A stretch of 64,000 nt of DNA from Chitinophagaceae bacterium (GTDB lineage: Bacteria > Bacteroidota > Bacteroidia > Cytophagales > Cytophagaceae): NCBI GenBank assembly GCA_028288365.1, contig JAQBNU010000068.1, forward strand, positions 36,264 through 100,263. The letters run 5' to 3'. The notes below the pieces were generated by a model, which saw only the letters and a program-made list of their open reading frames with translations, was not told where the DNA came from and did no database searches. Shown piece by piece: positions 16,376-24,893 of this stretch (its first letter is position 1; each line of letters begins with the position of its first letter). The position numbers and the translations under genes were made by a program.

Positions 16376-17791
16376 TTATTTTACTTCGTTTGTAAAAAGC
16401 GATAAATCTCCTGTAGCTGCTGCTTTCAACAAAAGAGCTCGCCACACGTTGTTATAAGCTACTGTTAAATCTACTTCTGCCCGATTGAGAATAAAGAAAT
16501 TCTGTGCTACTTCAGGTAACGTTGATAAACCACTTTGGTACCTGGATTGTACTTGGGAGAAAGCATTTCTCGCTGCGGTCAATTGAATAGGAGCTTCTTT
16601 TACTTGCTCTTTTGAAAGTGTCAATTGTATGTTGGCATTTTCTAATTCTCTTTTTATTTTGAGTTTTTGTTCGTCGTATTCGTACTGCTTAGCTGTGGCA
16701 AAAGAAGCTTCTCTTTGAGAGGCATTTCGGATACGTGGATAATCCATGATATTCCATAAGAAGGAAACACCTACTAAATAATTGTAAGTTTTGTATTGAA
16801 CACCTGTCCATAAATTTTGGCTGTAGTAGTCTGTGGTATTGGAAATACCAGATCCTCTGCCTATGCCAGCTGCCAATACACGGAGGCTAGGGAAATAGGA
16901 TTTCATAACAGAGAGAGCTTTTTTACTACCAACATCGACACGACTTTGATACACTCTGAGCAGAGGGTTGTTTTCAAGGATGATATTGGCAGAATCCAGT
17001 AAAACAGGTGTGTGACTATAAAAGATCATACTGTCTATCACTATGCTGTCGTTTTCCGAACCGATCAATTCACCTAAATCAATGCGTGCTGATCGTTCAT
17101 TGCTTCTGCTTTGAAGTAGCAAAATTTTTGTTCTCGATACTTCTGCATTGGCAAAGGAACTGTCTACACCAGGTCGCATGCCTGAATTGGCTGCTGCTGC
17201 AATGGTACGTTGTAGAATCTGTGCTCTTTTCAAGTTCTCTTGTTGTACTGTTACTAATTTTTCATAGGTCAATAACAATAGGTAGGTATCGATTACTTTC
17301 ACTTGTTGTTGAAATATTTGATTTTCATATTCCGCATTTGCCTGATTTTTTTCTGCCTTAGCCAAATTGACATTGGAGCGTATTTTACCGAAAGCAAAAA
17401 CTGGCCAATTTACAGCAAGTGTAGTATAGCTGCCAAATGAACCGTTATAAATGTTGTCTCCTCTTACACCACCAGAAGTAGGCAATGCATATCCTTCGTT
17501 GGGATAAAACGTACCTACCAAACCATTCGCAGAAGCATAGCTGTATTGATCTTGCAACATTAAGGCGGGTAGAAATTCAGATTGTGCAGACTTCACATTT
17601 CTCAACGCTCCTTGTTTGTCTGATTCTCTGGCTTTAATGGCTGGATAATTTTTGGTGGCGAGTTCAAGTGCTTTATTTAAATTAAGCTGTAACATATTGT
17701 AGGAGTTCAGGTCCTGCCCCATAAGGGCAGGAGTCCTGATCATCAACAACAAATAAAAGATATAGGAAAAGAATAGACCGTTTCTTGACAT
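16376..17791 (-). CDS. TolC-family outer membrane efflux channel
   Basis: The 471-residue protein has a signal peptide (hydrophobic residues 8-22) and the two-fold TolC repeat: LNLNKALELATKNYPAIKA at the N-terminus of the mature part, a second repeat near PLLRVYQSRVDVGSKK, and long coiled helices (ANIQLTLSKEQVKEAPIQL). It forms the outer-membrane exit duct of the pump encoded next. It is the first gene of the efflux operon. The two-component system gene pair lies 142 bases upstream on the same strand. Confidence 0.92.
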   Translation of the reverse strand: MSRNGLFFSYIFYLLLMIRTPALMGQDLNSYNMLQLNLNKALELATKNYPAIKARESDKQGALRNVKSAQSEFLPALMLQDQYSYASANGLVGTFYPNEGYALPTSGGVRGDNIYNGSFGSYTTLAVNWPVFAFGKIRSNVNLAKAEKNQANAEYENQIFQQQVKVIDTYLLLLTYEKLVTVQQENLKRAQILQRTIAAAANSGMRPGVDSSFANAEVSRTKILLLQSRSNERSARIDLGELIGSENDSIVIDSMIFYSHTPVLLDSANIILENNPLLRVYQSRVDVGSKKALSVMKSYFPSLRVLAAGIGRGSGISNTTDYYSQNLWTGVQYKTYNYLVGVSFLWNIMDYPRIRNASQREASFATAKQYEYDEQKLKIKRELENANIQLTLSKEQVKEAPIQLTAARNAFSQVQSRYQSGLSTLPEVAQNFFILNRAEVDLTVAYNNVWRALLLKAAATGDLSLFTNEVK

Positions 17792-17933
17792 GGTAGCAGG
17801 GGTGTTTTAACTCCTGTTACAAAACAACCATGGTATACTGGATGAATACTGAGTCAGAATTGAACTATAACTGAACTCTTTTCTGGATCTTTTTTGAACT
17901 CATGAAATGAACAAGAAAAAATAGGATTCAACC

Positions 17934-19187
17934 TTAAAAATTTAAAAGGATGGAATGCCAGTTATTGCTGTAAGTATATGAGATCACAATGTTGTTTTGA
18001 TGACATATTTCACGCACGATAGAAAGTCCCAAACCAAAAGACTGAGAGTTTGATTTTGAAAAGCGTTGAAAAAGTATCAAAGGATCTACCAATAAATGCT
18101 CACCCGTGTTGGAGATTTTGAATAGATGGCTGTCTGTTTCAATCGTTATTTTACCGCCATTGACATTGTGTTTGATAGAATTGTTGATCAGGTTTTCAAT
18201 CAGTATGTCTGCTAGTACTGGATTCATGTTAATCCTAGCCGTTCCTTCCAATTGTTTAATTAAGCTGATGGATTTCGTAAGTAAAATATCTTTGTAATTG
18301 AATAATTTATTTTCAATCAATTGGTTTACGTCTATCTCTTCAGTGTGTTCGAATTGACTGTTTTCTATTTTTGCTAATAACCCCAATGCATCATTGAGTT
18401 TACCCAGTTTATGGGTAGAGTCATAAGAAGCAGCAAGGTGTTTGTATTGTGTGTCTGTAAGGTTATCAGATTGCATCAATAGTTCAAGTTTGGATTTGAT
18501 CACCGTTAAAGGTGTTTGTAATTCATGCGATGTGTTTTCTGTAAATTCCTTTAATGAATAAAAATCATTTTTTAGGCGATGAGTCATATCGTCAATTACA
18601 TTATTTAATTCCTTGAATTCTGTAATGTCAGTCTTTGGAAATGAAATGGTACGTAATTCTTTAAACTGGTATTTTTTTATTTTATCCAGCGTGGTATAAA
18701 AAGGTTGCCATATTTTAGTACTTATCAAATGGTTAGCCCAAAATAAGCTGATGAGAAGAATGATGAATAAAATGACAGTAAGTATTAACAGGGCAATTGC
18801 AAGGGTTTCACTTTATATCATCAGTCGTCGGACATATATTTTATAATACCGGTCATGGATTTTAGCAGAGAATCCGATTTGCCGATATGTTAAATATTGA
18901 TGAAGATCTTTGTGATAAATGATCGTATCGGATATGCTTTCGTATGGAAGAATGGGATGGTTCAATACTTTGATATCAATGGTATGTTCAGAAAAATTTT
19001 GATACTGAAGTAGACTATCTGACTCATGAAGTTGTTTTAATACGAACTCTTTTCTGCCGTATAGTTTTTCATTGAAGTCTTCTGAAATAACGTGTTTGGT
19101 TACATAATAGAAAGAAACTCCGACCAACACGAATATCGTAAAGTATATGCTCAATAGGTAATATGTCTCCTTTACTATAAGTTTCAT
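17934..19187 (-). pseudogene. Sensor histidine kinase interrupted by an in-frame TAA
   Basis: The whole reading frame (418 codons) is open except for one TAA at 18813-18815. Before it: an N-terminal membrane helix and a periplasmic sensor domain ending YVRRLMI. After it, in the same frame: a second membrane helix (LAIALLILTVILFILLISLF), then the dimerisation domain with the phospho-acceptor in SHELQTPLTVIK, the N box NLINNSIKHN and the G box FGLGLSIVREI. So a single base change has cut the gene without shifting its frame. A soluble piece could start at the ATG at 18728. It overlaps the regulator gene by one codon end (TAATG). It may be a true pseudogene or a sequencing error. Confidence 0.85.
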
Positions 19188-19861
19188 TATTCTTTGAATC
19201 TATATCCAATTCTATTGATGTTTTGCAAATAATCGTTGCCACCTCCAGCAATGATTTTTTTTCTAAGGTTCTTGATTTGAGTATAGAGAAAATCATACGA
19301 CTCATGATTGTCCTGGAATGTCCCCCATAGGTGTTCGACTATGGCTTGCTTTGATATTACCTTGTTTTGATTGGTGATGAAATAGAGGAGAAGATCATAT
19401 TCTTTTTTCTTCAGCCTAATCTCTCCTTCGTTTATGAAAACCTGAAAAGTATCCGTTTTGATTTTAATTTCTTTAAAAACTATTTCTTTTTGAGCCAGCT
19501 TTTTATGTCGTCGTAAAATAGAATTTACCCGTGCATTTAATTCTGAAAGGTCAAATGGTTTGGCAAGATAATCGTCGGCTCCCAGGTTAAGTCCTTCTAC
19601 TTTTTGTTCAGCAGCATTTCGTGCAGAAAGAATGATGATGTTAGGCTCTTGTTTCTGTTCTTTTATTTCTTTGATCAAATCCAAACCAGAACCATCAGGC
19701 AAACCTATATCCAAAATAAAGCAATCGAATTTTTCAAGAGACATCTTCAATCGTGCTTCTTTTATGTTCAATGCAAAATCACATTGAAATTTTTCTTCCT
19801 GAAAATAGTTAATAATAGACTTTAATAGTTCTTCTTCGTCTTCTACAATGAGAATTTTCAT
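19187..19861 (-). CDS. OmpR-family response regulator
   Basis: The 224-residue protein has a receiver domain (acidic E-D-E at 7-9, phospho-acceptor Asp in CFILDIGLPDGSG, Lys in YLAKPFDLSEL) and a winged-helix DNA-binding domain from about residue 130 (KKKEYDLLLYFITNQNKVIS, ending INRIGYRFKE). All key receiver residues are present. It overlaps the histidine kinase start at TAATG and lies upstream of the tripartite efflux operon, which it may control. Confidence 0.93.
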   Translation of the reverse strand: MKILIVEDEEELLKSIINYFQEEKFQCDFALNIKEARLKMSLEKFDCFILDIGLPDGSGLDLIKEIKEQKQEPNIIILSARNAAEQKVEGLNLGADDYLAKPFDLSELNARVNSILRRHKKLAQKEIVFKEIKIKTDTFQVFINEGEIRLKKKEYDLLLYFITNQNKVISKQAIVEHLWGTFQDNHESYDFLYTQIKNLRKKIIAGGGNDYLQNINRIGYRFKE

Positions 19862-19996
19862 AGAAATTGTTTCTGGTAAGCAACTGAAAAAATCTGGAGT
19901 AAATCTGTTTGGAATGATTTTTTATCCTATAAATTGCATTCACTCTATTATAGATAGCAAGGTAAACAATCTGAGGAAATTTTTCCTCCCCATTTT

Positions 19997-20380
19997 ATGA
20001 ACGAAGAAAAAAAAGAAAATATAAGTGATTATTTAGCCAATGAAAGAACCTTTCTGGCTTGGGTTCGAACAAGCATTGGAATCATGGCTTTTGGATTTGT
20101 CGTGGTTAAGTTTTCTTTATTCATCAAGCAGATTTCATTGATCTTACAAAATGAACATACTGTTAAAGTCCCTCATACGGGATATTCTGCTGTTTTAGGA
20201 ATTGTATTGGTGGCGATAGGAGTGTTGACTTTACTGATGTCATTTATTCGCTATAAAAATATCAATAGACAATTAAGAGAAGGAGCTTATCAAAATTCTT
20301 CCCTTATGATTACGCTGCTTACAAGTTTGATTTTATTAATCAGTATACTATTAATTGCTTACCTGGTTAAAGCTGCATAA
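19997..20380 (+). CDS. DUF202 family membrane protein
   Basis: A 127-residue protein with three membrane helices. The N-terminal signature DYLANERTFLAWVRTSIGIMAFGFVVVKF (spread over residues 9-37) is diagnostic of DUF202 (YidH-like). Function is unknown. It stands alone on the plus strand among minus-strand genes and ends five bases from the stop of the convergent rhodanese gene. A palindrome GAGGAAATTTTTCCTC at 19973-19988 lies just before its start. Confidence 0.88.
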   Translation: MNEEKKENISDYLANERTFLAWVRTSIGIMAFGFVVVKFSLFIKQISLILQNEHTVKVPHTGYSAVLGIVLVAIGVLTLLMSFIRYKNINRQLREGAYQNSSLMITLLTSLILLISILLIAYLVKAA

Positions 20381-20385
20381 TGAAG

Positions 20386-20709
20386 TCAATTGGCTTTATT
20401 AAGTTTACGTTGTAAACTTGTCCAGCCACCACCATTATAAACATTAATAAATCCGTTGGCCTTCAATATGCTTTTTCCGGAAGCACTTCTTATACCGGAG
20501 GCACAGCAAGTGATGATGGACTGATCTTTTTTTAATTTTGGTAAACTATTATTCAATTGATCCAATGGGATGTTGATGGCTTCTTTGATATGACCACTGA
20601 GGTATTCTCCTTTTGTGCGTACATCAATGATAACAGCTCCATTGCTTACCAAATCAGCATAACTGACAGATGTACCTAAACCCAATGCCTTTTTTATAAA
20701 ATTAATCAT
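20386..20709 (-). CDS. Single-domain rhodanese
   Basis: The 107-residue protein is a rhodanese, a sulfurtransferase or sulfane-sulfur carrier. GAVIDVRTKGEY-type sequence (VIIDVRTKGEYLSGHI) precedes INIPLDQL, and the active-site loop CCASGIRSA holds the catalytic Cys. It has no signal peptide. It is the last gene of a minus-strand set with a broken rhodanese, a broken DUF6132 gene, OsmC and a Crp/Fnr regulator, which suggests a sulfur- or peroxide-related cassette. Confidence 0.9.
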   Translation of the reverse strand: MINFIKKALGLGTSVSYADLVSNGAVIIDVRTKGEYLSGHIKEAINIPLDQLNNSLPKLKKDQSIITCCASGIRSASGKSILKANGFINVYNGGGWTSLQRKLNKAN

Positions 20710-20712
20710 CGT

Positions 20713-20963
20713 TTATTTATTTTTAATTGAATGTACTACGTCTTTCCATGAACCACCATTTTTACAGTCTATTCCATTTTTTTGTAAAAAGGCTGTCGCT
20801 TGTCCGCTTCTGTTGCCACTGGCACAACACAAGATAATAGGAGACCGGTATGATTTGATCTCGTCCAGTTTACTGGGTAATGTGTGCTCAAAGGTATATT
20901 AATCGCTTGTGCAACATGGCCCGAAACATATTCGTCAGGATTTCTTACATCTATGATCGTCAT
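20713..20963 (-). pseudogene. Second rhodanese, broken by a one-base deletion
   Basis: The N-terminal part reads MTIIDVRNPDEYVSGHVAQ and INIPL. Near 20890-20900 the frame is lost, and the next frame carries on as LPSKLDEIKSYRSPIILCC, ASGNRSGQATAFL and GGSWKDVVHSIKNK before a stop at 20713. The total length is 3n+2, which fits a single missing base close to the INIPL codons. The active-site CCASGNRSG loop is in the second frame. Repaired, it would be 83 residues and clearly similar to the intact rhodanese beside it (3 bases away). Mutation or sequencing error cannot be told apart here. Confidence 0.85.
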
Positions 20964-20983
20964 AAGATATTTTTTAATGTCTT

Positions 20984-21158
20984 CTATAAACTGTTGAAAA
21001 GCAAACCTCCTATAATGGCTCCATAAATACTGCTATTGATAGGACTAGAGGTAAATGAAACATGTTCCGCTGGCACACCCTATGAAATGATAATAAAGGT
21101 ATCCTCCAATAGCTCCTATGAAAACACCTAGTATGGTTAAACCATATTTACTGATCAT
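20984..21158 (-). pseudogene. DUF6132-like small membrane protein, broken by a one-base insertion
   Basis: From the ATG at 21158 the frame reads GLTILGVFIGAIGGYLYYHF followed by IGCASGTC, the mark of DUF6132 proteins, then hits a TAG. Taking one T out of the TTT in TGTTTCATT (near 21060) restores SFTSSPINSSIYGAIIGGLL and FNSL before a stop at 20984. The repaired product has 57 residues and two membrane helices, normal for the family. Relatives are often encoded next to rhodaneses. A homopolymer miscall is possible. Confidence 0.75.
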
Positions 21159-21164
21159 AGGATA

Positions 21165-21602
21165 TTATTTATTAGTGAAAATAAGTTGATCGTTGTATAC
21201 CACATCCCAGGTAACGGGCATGATCTTCTTCAGCATACTGCTTACTCCACAATATTTTTCTTGCGAATCGGTCACAGCTGCTAGTGTTGCTTCTTTAGAG
21301 GAATCTTCTCCTTTGAACAGATATACCAAGTGAATGGATATGTATTGGACCGGAGCAGTTTTACTTAGTTCTCCCGTTACGTTGATGTCAAAGGAAGTGA
21401 TTTCCTTATGGGCTTTTCGAAGTAGTGCTACAACATCCATTCCTGTACAACCGGATAGAGCAGTCAATACAAAAGGTTTCGGAATAGGAGCTGTGTCTTC
21501 TCCTCCGGACTTTTCCGGTGCATCCATGATGACCGTGTGACCGTTGATCAATGCATTGAACTGCATTTTGCCCATCCATTGGGTTTCTACTGTATGTGCC
21601 AT
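21165..21602 (-). CDS. OsmC-family peroxiredoxin-like protein
   Basis: The 145-residue protein is of the OsmC/Ohr fold, reducing organic or fatty-acid peroxides or persulfides with two cysteines. Both are present: C52 in ALSGCTGMDVV and a second near residue 118 in SQEKYCGVSSML. A beta-sheet N-terminus (METQWMGKMQF-like) and the central helix VVALLRKAHKEI fit. It lies 6 bases before the DUF6132-like remnant on the same strand and 67 bases after the Crp/Fnr gene. Confidence 0.93.
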   Translation of the reverse strand: MAHTVETQWMGKMQFNALINGHTVIMDAPEKSGGEDTAPIPKPFVLTALSGCTGMDVVALLRKAHKEITSFDINVTGELSKTAPVQYISIHLVYLFKGEDSSKEATLAAVTDSQEKYCGVSSMLKKIMPVTWDVVYNDQLIFTNK

Positions 21603-21609
21603 GGCGTTG

Positions 21610-21628
21610 TGTGTTGATGTTTAACACA
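21610..21628. promoter_or_regulatory. Inverted repeat, possible Crp/Fnr operator before osmC
   Basis: TGTGTT-N7-AACACA lies 8 bases upstream of the OsmC start, in the 67-base spacer after the Crp/Fnr regulator gene. Its size fits a Crp-family dimer site. That this regulator binds it is inference. Confidence 0.4.
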
Positions 21629-21669
21629 ACAAAGGTGAAGGAATAAAAATAGGGATACAGTGACTTTTG

Positions 21670-22293
21670 TTACAGAAGCGTAATTTTATTTCTGCCGAGC
21701 TCTAATTCACCGGCTTCTTCCAGTTGCTTAAGTAAACGGGAAACGACTACACGTGCTGTACCCAATTCATTCGCTAACTGTTCATGGGTAACAGCGATGA
21801 TCTTAGTTTGATTCAAGTCTGCTTTTTTATGAAGCAAATCGAGCAGTCGTTGGTCAACTTTCTTAAAAGCAACAGCATTCACAACTTCCAACAGTTCTTC
21901 AAAGCGTTTGTGGTACATGCGAAAAATATAGTCGAGCCATTCGGGATATTCTTTGATGAGTGAACTTACTTTTTCAATGGGTAAAAATAGTACTTCTAAA
22001 TCTTCTTCAGCTATAGCTTTGACTTTGCTGGTTTCATGGTGCATGCCACCTAAGAAAGACATGATGCAGCTTTCTCCGGATTTAATGTAATAAAGAAGAA
22101 TCTCTCGACCGTCGTCTTCTGTACGCAATACTTTTAAGCTACCACTGATGACAATCGGAATGGATTTGATGTGTACATTCTCGTTTAGAATAACATCTCC
22201 TTCCTTGAATTTTTTGGCTATACTATATGAAGTAAGCTTTTCTTTGATTTGAGGGGAGGATTTAAATTCTATGATGTTTTCTAATGCACTCAT
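21670..22293 (-). CDS. Crp/Fnr-family transcriptional regulator
   Basis: From the ATG at 22293 the protein has 207 residues. Residues 10-120 are the cyclic-nucleotide-binding-type barrel (EGDVILNENVHIKSIPIVISG, interrupted here at 20 residues in the usual pattern), followed by a long dimer helix and a winged helix with TARVVVSRLLKQLEEAGEL as recognition region. There is a single Cys in GESCIMSF and no FeS Cys cluster, so it is not a classical oxygen-sensing FNR. It heads a cassette with OsmC, DUF6132 and rhodaneses and probably controls it. Confidence 0.92.
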   Translation of the reverse strand: MSALENIIEFKSSPQIKEKLTSYSIAKKFKEGDVILNENVHIKSIPIVISGSLKVLRTEDDGREILLYYIKSGESCIMSFLGGMHHETSKVKAIAEEDLEVLFLPIEKVSSLIKEYPEWLDYIFRMYHKRFEELLEVVNAVAFKKVDQRLLDLLHKKADLNQTKIIAVTHEQLANELGTARVVVSRLLKQLEEAGELELGRNKITLL

Positions 22294-22535
22294 AGTGTAA
22301 AGTAACATTATTTTAGATAATATTTTGCTGTTGTAGGTCTATGCGAGATTGGCGGAATTTATTTCTTTTGGCTTGGAAGGATAAGCCTATTTGGTATGAG
22401 TGACTAAGTCGAAAGCATGTATAGAAAATTTTGTTATTTTATTCTTAGTTGAAACTTAAACTTTTGGTAATTCAGATCTATAACTTTAACATAACTACGT
22501 AATTGGAGACTTTAAAGTAACTATATAGGATTTAT

Positions 22536-23942
22536 TTAGCGAAGTTTGAGTACGCAGATGCATTCCACATGATGCGTATGCGGAAACATATCAACAGGCT
22601 GTACTTGTTCGATGTCGTACTTGGTGCTCAGTAATTGTAAGTCGCGCGCCTGTGTAGCGGGATTGCAACTCACATACACGATGCGTGGTGTTGCAAGACG
22701 AAGCAATACATCCACTACATCGTTGTGCATGCCTACGCGCGGTGGATCAGTGATGATGACATCCGGTCTTCCATTTTCCTGAATGAAGGCATCCGTAAAA
22801 ATATCTTTCATGTCACCGGCATAAAACACGGTGTTGTGTATGTTGTTGATGGAGGAGTTAAGCTTGGCATCTTCAATGGCCATCGGTACAGATTCTATAC
22901 CGACTACTTTTTTCGCTTGATGTGCGACGAAATTGGCAATGGTGCCTGTTCCGGTATACAAATCATACACGGTTTCTGTTCCGGTAAGTTTAGCGAGACT
23001 GCGCGTTAACTTATAAAGCTCGTAAGCTTGCGAAGGATTGGTTTGATAAAATGATTTGGGACTGATGCGGAAGGTCAATGCTTCCATGTGTTCTTCGATA
23101 TAGCCTTTGCCTTTGTACAAGATCAAATCCAGATCGTAAATGCTGTCGTTCTTTTTTAAATTGATGGTATAATAGAGTGTGTTGATTTCAGCGAAAGAAG
23201 AAACTAAAAACTGACAGGTTTTCTCGATCCACTCCAGTTCATCTTTTCCAAATTGAACGATCAGCATGAATTCTCCTTGTTGCGTGTTGCGCAAAGTGAG
23301 GCCTCTTAAAAATCCTTCGTTTGTTTTCAAGTCATAAAAAGGATACTCCTGCTGAAGCATGAATGTTCTCAATCCGTTGCGGATCGCATTAGACGGCTCT
23401 GCCTGATGATGACAATGCTGAATGTCCAGCACTTTATCGAACCTGCCTGGAATGTGAAAGCCGATGGCATTGGGATGAAGTGAGGCGTCTGTATCTATTT
23501 CTTTTGCGGTAAACCAGCGTTTGTTGGAAACTGAAAAATCTAATTTGTTGCGGTACCCTTTTTGTATCGCGGAACCAAGTATAGGAGTGACTGCAGGAAG
23601 TTCCAGCTTGCCAATGCGCACCAAGGCATCGACCACTTGTTTTTGTTTGTGCTGCAACTGCAAGTCATAAGGAATGTGTTGCAATTTACATCCGCCGCAG
23701 ATTCCGAAATGTTCGCAAAAAGGAATGGCTCTTTCTTTCGCATAGGAATGAAAAGTAGTGACCTTCGCTTCCGCATAATTTTTATGTGAACGGTATATTT
23801 CTAAATCGACCAAATCTCCAGGCGCCGTGAATTCTGAAAAAATAACTTTGTTATCGTATCGGCTGATGCTTTTTCCTTCCGATCCTAAATCTTCGATCAG
23901 GACATTATTGATGATTGTGCGCGTGAATTTTTTGCGGGCCAT
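22536..23942 (-). CDS. rlmD: 23S rRNA (uracil-C5)-methyltransferase, RlmD/RumA family
   Basis: The 468-residue protein methylates C5 of a uridine in rRNA using S-adenosylmethionine. It has an N-terminal TRAM domain (residues 10-65), a 4Fe-4S motif with C76, C82 and C85 (CEHFGICGGCKLQHI) and a SAM fold with VYDLYTGTGTIANFVA, DVIITDPPRVGMH and the nucleophile Cys in VYVSCNPATQARDL. Whether it acts as RlmD or on another uridine is not decidable from sequence; many Bacteroidota have one or two such genes. It stands alone on the minus strand. A remnant of a second copy lies at 8870-8985. Confidence 0.92.
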   Translation of the reverse strand: MARKKFTRTIINNVLIEDLGSEGKSISRYDNKVIFSEFTAPGDLVDLEIYRSHKNYAEAKVTTFHSYAKERAIPFCEHFGICGGCKLQHIPYDLQLQHKQKQVVDALVRIGKLELPAVTPILGSAIQKGYRNKLDFSVSNKRWFTAKEIDTDASLHPNAIGFHIPGRFDKVLDIQHCHHQAEPSNAIRNGLRTFMLQQEYPFYDLKTNEGFLRGLTLRNTQQGEFMLIVQFGKDELEWIEKTCQFLVSSFAEINTLYYTINLKKNDSIYDLDLILYKGKGYIEEHMEALTFRISPKSFYQTNPSQAYELYKLTRSLAKLTGTETVYDLYTGTGTIANFVAHQAKKVVGIESVPMAIEDAKLNSSINNIHNTVFYAGDMKDIFTDAFIQENGRPDVIITDPPRVGMHNDVVDVLLRLATPRIVYVSCNPATQARDLQLLSTKYDIEQVQPVDMFPHTHHVECICVLKLR

Positions 23943-23983
23943 GGGATGTAATTAGAGGATGCAAGTTAAGAAGAATTAGAATA

Positions 23984-24014
23984 GTTGTCAGTGATCAGTG
24001 GTCAGTAATCAGTG
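23984..24014. repeat. Short degenerate TCAGTGATCAGTG-type repeat
   Basis: Four near-copies of a 7-8 base unit (GTCAGTGATCAGTGGTCAG then TAATCAGTG) follow one another just upstream of the rlmD start. A similar run lies at 32174-32204. Such runs look like dispersed intergenic repeats; origin unknown. Confidence 0.55.
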
Positions 24015-24046
24015 AAAAAATCATATGATCGTCGTAACTACTGACG

Positions 24047-24088
24047 GTCTTGCCCCTAAATCCCCTTCAGGGGATTTAGGGGCAAGAC
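24047..24088. repeat. 42-base perfect palindrome (CCCCTAAATCCCC type)
   Basis: GTCTTGCCCCTAAATCCCCT is followed after TC by its exact reverse complement. The CCCCTAAATCCCC core with AGGGGATTTAGGGG is a repeat type common between genes in Bacteroidota genomes. It lies in the 322-base divergent spacer between rlmD and tetR (23943-24264), which otherwise holds the short repeat before it and the tetR operator after it. It could also stop transcription in either direction. Confidence 0.7.
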
Positions 24089-24215
24089 TGTTTGAATAGC
24101 ATTCAAGACGCAGAATCCTTTGACGAGAGATTCTACGAAGGATAAGATGATCGTAACATATTCTAAAGCCTCTTTATTTTCTCATAAACAATCATTTGGA
24201 GGTACTTTTGTCAAA

Positions 24216-24259
24216 AAAACTACGGAAACTTTTGACATTTTAAAAGTTTCCGTAGTTTT
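24216..24259. promoter_or_regulatory. 18-bp inverted repeat just before tetR, probable TetR operator
   Basis: AAAACTACGGAAACTTTT and its exact reverse complement are separated by 8 bases and end 5 bases before the ATG of the TetR gene. The first arm overlaps a TTTTG that resembles a -7 element of Bacteroidota promoters, with another TTTG at 24207-24210. An autoregulator binding here would block the promoter or the start of the operon. Confidence 0.75.
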
Positions 24260-24264
24260 ACCCT

Positions 24265-24891
24265 ATGGATCAAGAAATAGAAACAGGAGAACGAATCTTA
24301 ATTGAAGCGGAACAATTGTTTTTCCGTTACGGCGTGAAGTCCATCACGATGGATGAAATCGCCACGCACTTGGGCATTTCAAAGAAAACCATTTACCAGT
24401 TTTATAAGGACAAAAAAGAGTTGGTGTATAAGGTGGTTGAAACCAAAATGGCCAAGCAGGAAACAGAGATGGAAGAGATTGCAGAGAAGGCCATAGACCC
24501 GGTGCATGAAATCCTCTTAACCAGTGATTACCTGAAAAAGATTTTTATCAACATGAATCCTTTTCTGTTGGTGGAAGTGCAGAAGTATTACCCAAGAGCT
24601 TACGGAATATTTAGTACGCACCGGGACAAGTGCATCTTCAGCAGCATTTTTAATAACATAAAAAAAGGAATCACTCAGGGACTGTACAGGCCAGGCATGG
24701 ATGTCGATACCATCGCACGATTAAGAATGGTGTGCATTGATGCGGCTTTCAATCCGGATAATTTTCCATTGGCGAAGAAGAACCTGAATGAATTGCAGAT
24801 GCAATTGATCGAACATTTTCTCTATGGCATTTGCACCTTGAAGGGGCACAAATTAATAAACAAATACAAACAGATTAAAGAGGAAGAATAG
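24265..24891 (+). CDS. TetR-family repressor of the adjacent efflux operon
   Basis: The 208-residue protein has a TetR N-terminal helix-turn-helix: ILIEAEQLFFRYGVKSITM, DEIATHLGISKKTIYQFYKD. The C-terminal ligand domain is not assignable. It is the first gene of a TetR-TolC-MFP-RND order, two bases before the TolC gene, with a perfect inverted repeat at its start. It most likely represses its own operon and is released by a pump substrate. Confidence 0.92.
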   Translation: MDQEIETGERILIEAEQLFFRYGVKSITMDEIATHLGISKKTIYQFYKDKKELVYKVVETKMAKQETEMEEIAEKAIDPVHEILLTSDYLKKIFINMNPFLLVEVQKYYPRAYGIFSTHRDKCIFSSIFNNIKKGITQGLYRPGMDVDTIARLRMVCIDAAFNPDNFPLAKKNLNELQMQLIEHFLYGICTLKGHKLINKYKQIKEEE

Positions 24892-24893
24892 TT

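Noticed and set aside
20713..21158. Programmed frameshifting in the rhodanese and DUF6132-like genes
   Set aside because: No slippery heptamer with a downstream structure is evident, and both proteins belong to families made from a single frame.
24120..24305. 61-codon frame in the tetR spacer
   Set aside because: It runs through the operator palindrome and into tetR in another frame.
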